From Saccopteryx bilineata (lineage: Eukaryota > Chordata > Mammalia > Chiroptera > Emballonuridae), in NCBI RefSeq assembly GCF_036850765.1, contig NC_089494.1:56933809-56997808 (forward strand): a stretch of DNA of 64,000 nucleotides, read 5' to 3'. A program made the translations under genes and the position numbers. Each line of letters begins with the position of its first letter. Within the stretch, counting starts at the first letter, position 1. The notes under the pieces were generated by a model. The model saw only the letters and a list, made by a program, of their open reading frames with translations, did no database searches and had not been told where the DNA came from. Positions 55,817 to 64,000 of the stretch are shown in pieces.

Positions 55817-56084
55817 AGAATGTACTTGTGGATACAAGAATTAGGCTTTCATTTAGACTCCATTCCTATCCATCTTTAACCAAAATAAATTTAATAATAA
55901 TGATTAGAATAAATATTAATTTTTAACAAAATAGATCAATAAATAATTTAATGATTCCTTTAAATATGAAATTTAGGCTTTTGATCTAAAAACATAGCAT
56001 ATTACATTTTCTCTTGCTAACACTAGTGACAGCCACTGGAATCATTAATAAAGATAATTGTTGTCTCTGTGGGCTTGTAAAAGT

Positions 56085-56315
56085 ATAGATCCTGGGGCCA
56101 GATTATAGGCTGTGTTCAAATCCTAGTTCCACCACTTACCAGCTGAGTAACCGAGCAATTATTTAAGCTCCGTGATGCTCAGGGTTTTTTTTTTTTGTAA
56201 AATGTGGATATAATAGTGTATTTACCTGAAAGCGTTGTTAAGATTATCAAGTGAGTGATTCTAGGTCGAGTGCTTAGAATGTTATGGGTACATAGTAACT
56301 ATTATATTATTATTA
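56085..56315 (+). repeat. MIR SINE
   Basis: Near-complete and forward: 'cctggggccagattataggc', 'caaatcctagttccaccact', 'gtaaaatgtggatataatag', 'gcgttgttaagattatcaag' and 'gggtacatagtaactattat'. Confidence 0.85.
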
Positions 56316-58315
56316 GCAAGTTTTGTCATTACGTCTGAAAAGAAAAGTGAAGGCCCAGCATATTACACATTCTCTCATTCCAACCTCCCTCTACCACCAT
56401 GCTCAGGTCAAGACTGGTCTTTCTTTAAAGGCTAATTTATTATTTATTGGGAGTTCACAAGGAATGGTAAAATAAAAGTTAATTTTCTAATATTAACTAT
56501 CTTGTTCAATGGGTAGTCAATGAACAGTTTAAAAAAAAAAGATAGTTGGGCTCTTAATGCCCATTTGTTAAAATGTAGGTGGGATCACTATCTACACAGA
56601 TAATTTTTATTTGGCATACTGTCACCTTTTAGACTTTCATATAAGCATGAGCACAGGCATAGCAACACACAAATGTTTTAAAGAAACCGATAAGCAAGCA
56701 AACAAAAACTAATGGAATTAACCTATGTATATATTATTACCTGATTTTTGTTAAATTGAACAAGTCATGGATATATTCTTGTGTCAAAAGTACAATAGGT
56801 AATTTTAATGGGTATATAATATTTCACTGCTTGAATTTAGCACAATTTAAATAATATCTTATTGGTGAGGAAGTAGTCTTCAGTTTTCTCAATATTATAA
56901 GCAAGTATTAATACTTACTGTGTTTTAATTGTGTGAGCAAAGAAATATTTAAAAGTCCATGTACATACAAGCATAATTATCTTACCTAACTTTTAAGTTT
57001 TCTGAATGATCTATTCTAAGTTTTACTGAAGCTGCAGGGACACCAAATTGGGTATAACTCTTGTTAGTAACTTGGGTTCTATGATTATCATGTTCCTGGA
57101 TGATCTACCTAATGAATGTAGAACATTATGGAACCGTGAGTTGATACAATGGTACAGAATTTTTGGAGGGAAAAAAACTTTTTTGCCAGTTCTGCACTTA
57201 TTTTAAGGGACTATAAGAACTGTGAAACTTTACATTAATAGAGTACTAGTTTCATCCATCATTTTAACCACTTAAGAAAACAGAAACCTAAGTGGATAAT
57301 TACAGCAAAGATTACTGATGAATAATAATGTTAATATCTGATGCATCGTCTCATAAGGGCTATTTAAAAGATGCATTTTGTGCTTCTCTGTGTCTAAGTA
57401 ATTATGGCTAATGCTTTTGAACTATAATGGCTTAGCTGAAACTATTTGAAAAAAAAATTGAATGACTAGAATAATGACAATTTAAGATTTACATCAATCA
57501 CAGGAAAAAACGCACAAACAAAACTCACATACTTTTCTATCTTAATTGAGATGTGATAGTCTGATAAACATGATCATAGAATGTTCTTTCTGTGTCAGTG
57601 TTTTTCTTACGTAAAAATGTGCACTTCTTTTGCATTTAAAGATGAGCACCTGACCATTTCTTCCAACTCCAGCAGCATTTTATTTTGCAGATAGATAATC
57701 TGCTGCCTCATTAATGAAAATCAGAAGCAGCTTGGAATATTTTGTGCATAATTAATTATCTTGGCAAGAAGATTTATGAATGTAATTTTTCTCAATTGCT
57801 CCAATCAGGCATAAATGAGACAAACAGATAAATTAAAACTAAGTTATTCATGGTCTCTTTGTAAAAGACAATATCAAGGACATTGAGGAGTGTTAAGGAA
57901 GAAATGAGGGGAGATAATTTCTTTTTACCACCCGATCACATACACATGTAAGATACACATCTTTATGGGGGAAAGAGGGGTAATAGGGATCACATTTGGA
58001 AGGTTTTATACAATGTATATAATAATTGTGGGACCATATGTAATCATATTCCTTGTTAATAGGCAATTAAAATAATATCAGAGATGACACATATAAGCAC
58101 AGGCTCAGGATACCAGTTCTGTACCTGGTAGGCAGCTACAAAACTTTGCGCACACACATGCATGTGTGTGTATGTGTGCATTTGTACATGTATGCACATA
58201 CACTTTTTTTTAATTCAATGCTCTGGGCCATTCTGAATCTTGAACAAATTTCTTTATTATTTGTTGGAGTGAAATGAACACTGCTTTATCTTAAGAGTCT
58301 TGAATTTTTTAAGTC
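56316..58315. other. CCDC141 intron, unique, possibly constrained
   Basis: About 2 kb without a recognised transposon. The part near 57640-57860 is AT-rich with homeodomain-type TAATTA words ('cataattaattatcttgg'). A CA/TG alternating palindrome lies at 58151-58170. Confidence 0.5.
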
Positions 58316-58317
58316 AT

Positions 58318-58360
58318 TTCTTTAATGTTTATTGTATTGATTTTAGAGAGAGAGGGAAGG

Positions 58361-58395
<35 letters not shown>

Positions 58396-58495
58396 AACAC
58401 GGGTCTTTTCCTGTTTGTGCCCTGACCAGGGATTGAGCCAGCAACCTCTGTGCTTTGGGATGGTGCTCTAACCAACTGAGTCACCCAGCCAGGGC
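58318..58495 (-). repeat. short tRNA-derived SINE
   Basis: T-rich end, 'attttagagagagagggaag', a (GA)n run, 'gtgccctgaccagggattga' and a head ending 'gtcacccagccagggcc'. Confidence 0.85.
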
Positions 58496-59040
58496 CACAC
58501 ACACCCTTTATATAATACTACCTTCTAACTAACAGAGCTTGAATGGTTAACCAGCTTAAATTAATATAAAGTAATATAGAAGTGCCCAATGTAGTGACTA
58601 ACACATAATAAGAGTTTTTAAGAAAATATTTCTTTGAATGTAGCTTTCTGACATTGACTGGCATAAGATCAAAATAAGAGTTGAATTATCCTGATGATAC
58701 TGGTATTATTCAATCGTGCAGCCCAATAACAAACATACATGAATTTCCACCACTCACAGATTAAAATTTATCACTAAATTTTATTTTAACACTTATGCTG
58801 TCTCTAGAATTCACTCTAAGACATGTCAGAGTAAATGCAAAGGATCTTAAGGTATTCACAGGGGATTTTGGTGGGGAGAAACCTATTTGTTACCCCTGCT
58901 TTCCTTAAAGCTATCATCCGATCCTTCTTTTACTTAGCCAATAAACTTCTCTGAAAGAGTAATTAGTTCTACTTCAGCAACCCCACCCAGTGGCCCATAG
59001 ATGCTTACCAACCAATTTTTCATCCCACCGTTCTCTTGAC
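58496..59040. other. unique non-coding sequence
   Basis: No exon or repeat recognised. Confidence 0.5.
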
Positions 59041-59044
59041 TTCA

Positions 59045-61765
59045 CTACTTTATTTAATTTTTAAAAAATCATTAGAAAAAAATTTCAGTTACAGTTGTCA
59101 TACAGTGATTAGACATAATATAACTTACTAAATGATAATCCTGGTAAGTCTCATACCCATTTGACATCACACATAGTTATAAGAACGTTGACTGTTTTCC
59201 CTATGCTGTACTTTACATACACCCATCTGCATAACTATTCTGTGACAACCAATTTGTACTTCTTCATCCCTTCACCTTTTTTTACCCATGCCCAGACCTC
59301 CTTCCCATCTGGCAGCTGTCAGAATGTCCTCTGTATCTATGAGTCTGTTTCTGTTCTGCTTGTTTGTTTATTCTGTTTTTTAGCTTTAATTATTGATAGA
59401 TATGTATTTATCGCCATTTTATTGTTCATATTTTTTATCTTTATTTTTTCTTTTTCTTCTTAAAGAAGACCCTTTAACATTTCCTATAATACTAATTTTG
59501 TGGTGATGAAGTCCTTTAGCTTTTTCTTGACTGGAAGCTCTTTATATATCCTTCAATTCTGAATAATAGCTTTAATGGGTAGAATAATCTTGGTTATAGA
59601 TCCTTGCTTTTCATTGCTTTAAATATTTTTTGCCACTCCCTTCTGGCCCTCAAAGTGTCTGTTGAGAAATCAGCTGACAGTCTTATGGGAGCTCCGTTGT
59701 AGGTAATTAATGGCTTTTCTCTTGCTGCTTTTAAAAATCTCTTTTTTTTCCCCTAACCTTTTGCATTTTAATTATGATGTGTCTTGGTATGGACCTCTTT
59801 GGGTTCATCTCATTTGGGACTCTCTGTACTTCCTGCATTTGTATATCTACTTCATGCACCAGGTTAAGGAAGTTTACTGTCATTGTTTTTTAAAATAGGT
59901 TTTCAATTTCTTGTTCTCTTTCTTCTCCAGAACCCCATGATGCAAAAGTTGATATGAAATTGTCCTAGTTACTCCTTACACTATCTTCAATTTTTTTTTA
60001 GTTTCTTTTTTCTTTTTGCTGTTCTGATTGCATGTTTTTCCCCCCCTTATATTCCAAATTGCTGATCTTGGCTTGATCTACTGTACTGTTGATACCTTGT
60101 AAATTACATATTCTTCATTTAAGTTAGTGTGTTCTTCATTTCTGACTGGTTCTTTATTATGATTTCTATGCCTTTTTTATGCATATTATTTCTTTGTTGA
60201 AGTTCTAAGTTCCTTGAGCATCCTTATAACCAGTGTTTTGAACTCTATATCTGGTAGATTGCTTGCTTCCAATATGTTCGTTCTTTTTCTGGAAATTTCT
60301 CCCGCTCTTTTATTTGAGACAAGTTTCCTTGTCTCTGCATTTTGGCTGCTTCCCTGTATTTGTTTCTAAGTATTAGGTAGAACTACTATGTCTCCCAGAC
60401 TTGGTAGAGTGACCTTGTGTAGTAAGTGTCCTGTATGGCTCAGTGACACAGCTTTCTCAGTCACCTGAGCTGGGCACTGCAGATACACTCCTGTGAGGTT
60501 TGTGTGTACTACTCTGTTACATTTGAGCCTTGATTGCTGTTGGTGGCATAGGGAAAAATTGACCCCCACACTGATCAGCTTTGATGACTGGCTGCAACTA
60601 CAATGGAGAAGCTGCAGTGTGGGAGCCAATCCCCAAAGCAGAACTTTCTTCAGTGGGGCTTTGGTGCCTACTGAGTGCACTCACTTAGTGTATGACCCGT
60701 GGAGGTGGTAGGGTTGTAATCTGGCGTAGTCTGAAGCTGTCCAATGGTATACTGGCTCTGGGACCTCCTGGGAGGGGCAAGGTCAACCACCACCTGTGCC
60801 CTGCCTGGAGCCACCTGGCATGAGCTACAGAGCAATGTGCAGATGGCTGATACTGGTGCTGGGCTTGGAGATGCCCAGGAGAGTCTAGGCTGTGAACCAA
60901 AGCTTACTACCACTAGTGTCAGACCTGGGACCACTTAGTAAGAGGTATGAGGTTTGCAGGCGCTATATACTACTTGTTTGAGAGATTTTAGGAAAGTCCA
61001 AGGCATGAGCCAAGACAGGTTCTTTGTATGGAAAAGCCACTGAAAACAAATTGGGTAGGCCTGCAAGCTGGCTGGGTGGGGTCTCAGGGAATCACCAGGG
61101 CAGGGTCAGCAGTGTGAGCCAGGTTGATGGAAACTCAGATGTGGTACCTGCTGGCTAGCTTAGTGGAATGGGGTGGGGGTAGGGGTCACAGAAAAGGAAC
61201 AATGGCTCTGCCAGCACTTTTGCCTGGTAGAATGCTGCTCCCCAGCTCTTGTCCAGATGCCAGAGAATCCAGTTTATCCTGGTATGTCCCTGGTTCCTTT
61301 GAAGCTGCAGCACCAGTGCTGGAGCTCAGAGGGAATGAATATGAGTAAGCCTATGGTGGGCCCTTTAAGAGGAGCTGCCTGGGACTCTAGCAGTTCACCA
61401 TCTCATTCAGCCACACTCCCTATCAGTTTTTACAGCCAGAAGTCATGGTTCTGGAATCCTGAGCTGGTATGGGACTGAGACCCCTTGCTACTCAGGGCAA
61501 CCTCCACAGCAGAGATAGCCCTCCCTATTTTAAACTGCCACACGTGGGTGTGAAACCAGCCTGTTCAATGTCTATGCCCCTCCTACCAGTCTCGATGAGA
61601 TTTCTTCAAATCCCTAGTTGTAGGATTTCCATTCAGCTAGATTTCAGGTGGTTCTGAATGATGGTTATTCCGTAGTTTAGTTGTAATTTTGATGTGATTG
61701 TGGAGAGATTTGAGTACCATGTTTACACACACTGCCATTTTGACTGGAAGTCGACTTCACTATTT
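59045..61765 (-). mobile_element. old antisense L1: 3' UTR joined to ORF1 and 5' UTR
   Basis: 59045-59465 reads as a reversed L1 3' UTR. From about 59480 the text matches reversed ORF1 C-terminal region ('ctgttgagaaatcagctgac', 'gtaggtaattaatggctttt'). The remainder to about 61765 is GC-balanced old L1 5' UTR-like sequence, ending in 'acactgccattttgactgga', a YY1-like L1 start. ORF2 is absent, so the element has a large internal deletion or is two fragments. Short frames here are not coding. Confidence 0.55.
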
Positions 61766-62310
61766 CAAATAAAAACTTTATTAAAGTTTTATTAAAACTT
61801 TATTAAAACTCAGTTTTTAGATCTATGAACAAGGATATTCTAAATGTCCTTGAATTGCAGAACCATCCAATAAAAATATAGTGTAAGCCACATAGGTGAT
61901 TTTAAAAGTTCTAGTAGTCATATTAAACAAATGAAAAAGACACATTAAAAAAGTAAATAACCTCATAAAAAAGTGAAAAACTATTATATATTGTGTTTAA
62001 TCCAACATATCCAAAATAGTATTTCCACATTTAACCAATGTGAACATTCTTTCTTTCTTTTCTGAATCGACAGAATTTTATTTCATCTTTATTTAGTAAC
62101 TTAGTCTTCATGAGACCAATAGCAACATGATTTCATTTGACACCAGTGTCACCTCAAACTTGACTAGAAAATGAACATAGTTATTTGTGATACCTTGTGC
62201 CTGTTCAAGTGCATGATGGATTTTAACTTTTCCTCAAGGTTTATTATGGGCAACATGTCACAATACAAGCAGAAAAGTATAGTAATAGAGGTAATTTTTA
62301 TTTCTTTAAA
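61766..62310. other. unassigned AT-rich sequence
   Basis: Contains tandem, partly self-complementary 'aaaactttatt' units at 61770-61810. Nothing else recognised. Confidence 0.5.
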
Positions 62311-62311
62311 A

Positions 62312-62480
62312 AAGCTTATTGACTTTATTGGGATGATATTGGTTGGCAAAATTATATAGATTTCAGCTGTACAATTCTATAATACATCATCTGTAAATTG
62401 TATTGTGTATTCACCAGCACCAACCCTTGGCTCATGTTTTCATCCTTTGCAGGGACCACGTTCCATAGAATGTCCTGGTG
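62312..62480 (-). repeat. L1 3' UTR fragment
   Basis: 'attgggatgatattggttgg' and 'acatcatctgtaaattgtat' match the reversed L1 3' UTR also seen at 62956-63235. Confidence 0.65.
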
Positions 62481-62955
62481 CATCATTTATGGTACTTATC
62501 ACTCTGGCTTTCAGACAGCAACTGATGTAATTTAAATGCTTATAGAAAGTCTCTTGGAATATCTATGCAGCTGTCTGCAGTAGGTACACGCAGAATACAA
62601 TGACTGATTTACTGGGTGGTGGAGTATTATAGTTGACATGCTCTCACAGTTATTTAGAGTGTTCTGCTTTTACATCAGAAAGACTCCGAGAGCTGATTCT
62701 GCATGCATCCCACAGCACACACAGGAAATCTGATCTAAGAGGCTGCTCGTGTGTGTGAATGCCTCATGATGAAATGTAACACCCACACAATGAACTACTT
62801 ACTTCTGAGTTTATGCCAACTTACTTTTTTATGTTTCTTCCCAGAGTGCATTTGGTAATAAAAATGTGTAGATCTAGAAAGTCACTTTGCTTTACTAGGC
62901 AGGTATGAGATCAGGATGTATAGAATATCACCATAGATCTTTTTCCCTCCTTTTA
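62481..62955. other. unassigned non-coding sequence
   Basis: No element or exon recognised. Confidence 0.5.
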
Positions 62956-63180
62956 ATGAATTTATTAGGGTGATACTGGTTAACAAAATTATACAGGCTC
63001 AGGTGCACAATTTTACAGCACATCATCTGTACACTGTATTGTGTGTTCACCTCCCCAAGTCAAGTCTCTGTCCATCACCATTTATTCCCTTCCACCCTCC
63101 TCCACCTCCACCCCTACCCCAGCAGTCTGTGTCCATGAGGTTTCTCTCTCTCTCTCTCTCTTTTTCCTCTTTTGTTCAAT
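62956..63180 (-). repeat. L1 3' UTR fragment
   Basis: 'attagggtgatactggttaa', 'gcacatcatctgtacactgt' and 'gtgttcacctccccaagtca' are a better-preserved copy of the type at 62312. A (TC)n run lies at 63143-63161. Confidence 0.7.
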
Positions 63181-64000
63181 CCCTCCATAATACATATTTA
63201 ACTACGTTCTCTTATAGGGAATAGTATTGCCATACAGAAATAGCATTCTTTAGGGGTTGAAATAACATTTGCCAAATGTAGGGATGAGGCCAGTAGATAC
63301 CTTTGGAAAATCAAATAACTCATTCCTTTCCTGCTTTCATCACTGTTGGCATGTGTTAGATGACAAGTCTTTGACTCACAAAATTAAATAGGATTATCTC
63401 ATGGTCCAGGCTTCTCACCTGTTTTTAGAGATTAACGAACACCTGTTTATACCCATTTTTTATTTACTCAGATTCTATATTAACTTTCCCTATTAAAGCA
63501 TTCTTGAGATTTCTGAGTTTCTCCAACTTTAGCTAAGATCAAATGAAACTTGGTCCCAATACTTAATGAACTAAATGATCTCTGAATGTTAGTTATATTC
63601 ACAATTCATTTTTCCTTGATGAAAATTTTAAATCATTTCTCCATTTGTAGTTTTATATGGGCTCACCACAGCTTTTGTGAGAAAATATTTGTATAAACTT
63701 AAATGAAGAAATAAATTTTATAACTCTTGATAAAATACTCTGTGTGTTCCAATATGCACATTATATATATATTCCTAATTAAGATACCAGAAAGGCAGAC
63801 TAGACTATTTTCAAATCATTGTAAATATGTAAACATTATACTTTAGATATGAGGACTGGCTAATGTTTGTATTTTACACAAATTGCCAAATATGAACAAA
63901 ATGATGTGTACTTCACAGGAAATCTGCTACAGGCTCATCATTACTATTTTCTTTGCACTGGTAGTAGCCCAAAATAATGATTATTAAAGACTTCCAATTA
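63181..64000. other. unique non-coding sequence to window end
   Basis: No exon of CCDC141 or recognisable transposon. Confidence 0.5.

Noticed and set aside
60366..61657. Several frames of 62-104 codons
   Set aside because: They lie in old L1 5' UTR-like sequence and overlap on both strands.
1..64000. CRISPR arrays, operons, bacterial or phage systems
   Set aside because: There are no spaced direct repeats of that kind, and the introns, SINEs and L1s show a mammalian genome. The tandem blocks at 4781-4840 belong to a SINE.
47481..64000. Next CCDC141 exon
   Set aside because: No acceptor followed by the expected helical sequence was found; frames here belong to repeats or lack similarity.

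Overview
This is a mammalian genomic window, most likely from a bat. It is AT-rich and has no dense coding. It carries many L1 fragments, ancient MIR and L2 pieces, hAT and Tigger DNA transposons, and about 25 copies of tRNA-derived SINEs. These SINEs begin with a tRNA-like head that keeps the RNA polymerase III A and B boxes, and I recognise them as the Ves type of Chiroptera. The species call rests on repeat recognition only.

One host gene is visible. Three spliced coding exons lie on the + strand at 35544-35735, 39286-39394 and 47227-47480. Their reading frames join exactly into 185 residues that I recognise as an N-terminal part of CCDC141 (CAMDI), a spectrin-like coiled-coil protein of neuronal migration. 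The first coding exon is not found in the 35.5 kb upstream, and no further exon is recognised in the 16.5 kb downstream. The window is therefore almost entirely intron. The second intron visible (39395-47226) has a GC rather than a GT donor.

Layout: 1-14.7 kb is unique sequence with old L1 and MIR remnants and eight SINE copies or fragments. 14732-22709 is a near full-length sense L1 with a CpG-rich 5'UTR, a long pyrimidine block, an intact ORF1 and a broken ORF2. It ends in a second poly(A) about 200 bp beyond its own end, which is the mark of a 3' transduction, and it is framed by a perfect 16-bp target duplication. 22.7-30 kb is a stack of nested elements: an inverted L1, two adjacent hAT elements, a 967-bp hAT with an 8-bp duplication and a transposase C-terminus, and several SINEs with perfect duplications. 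30-35.5 kb is mostly old L1. 35.5-47.5 kb holds the exons in comparatively SINE-poor sequence. 47702-50604 is an antisense internal L1 fragment that lacks both L1 ends yet is framed by a 15-bp direct repeat. 50.6-64 kb contains MER5A-like, Tigger, MIR, SINE and three old antisense L1 pieces.

Nothing resembles a bacterial system, a CRISPR array or an exogenous virus. The most informative items are the L1 3' transduction, the doubly truncated L1 with a target duplication, the hAT element with its internal hairpin, and the GC-AG intron.
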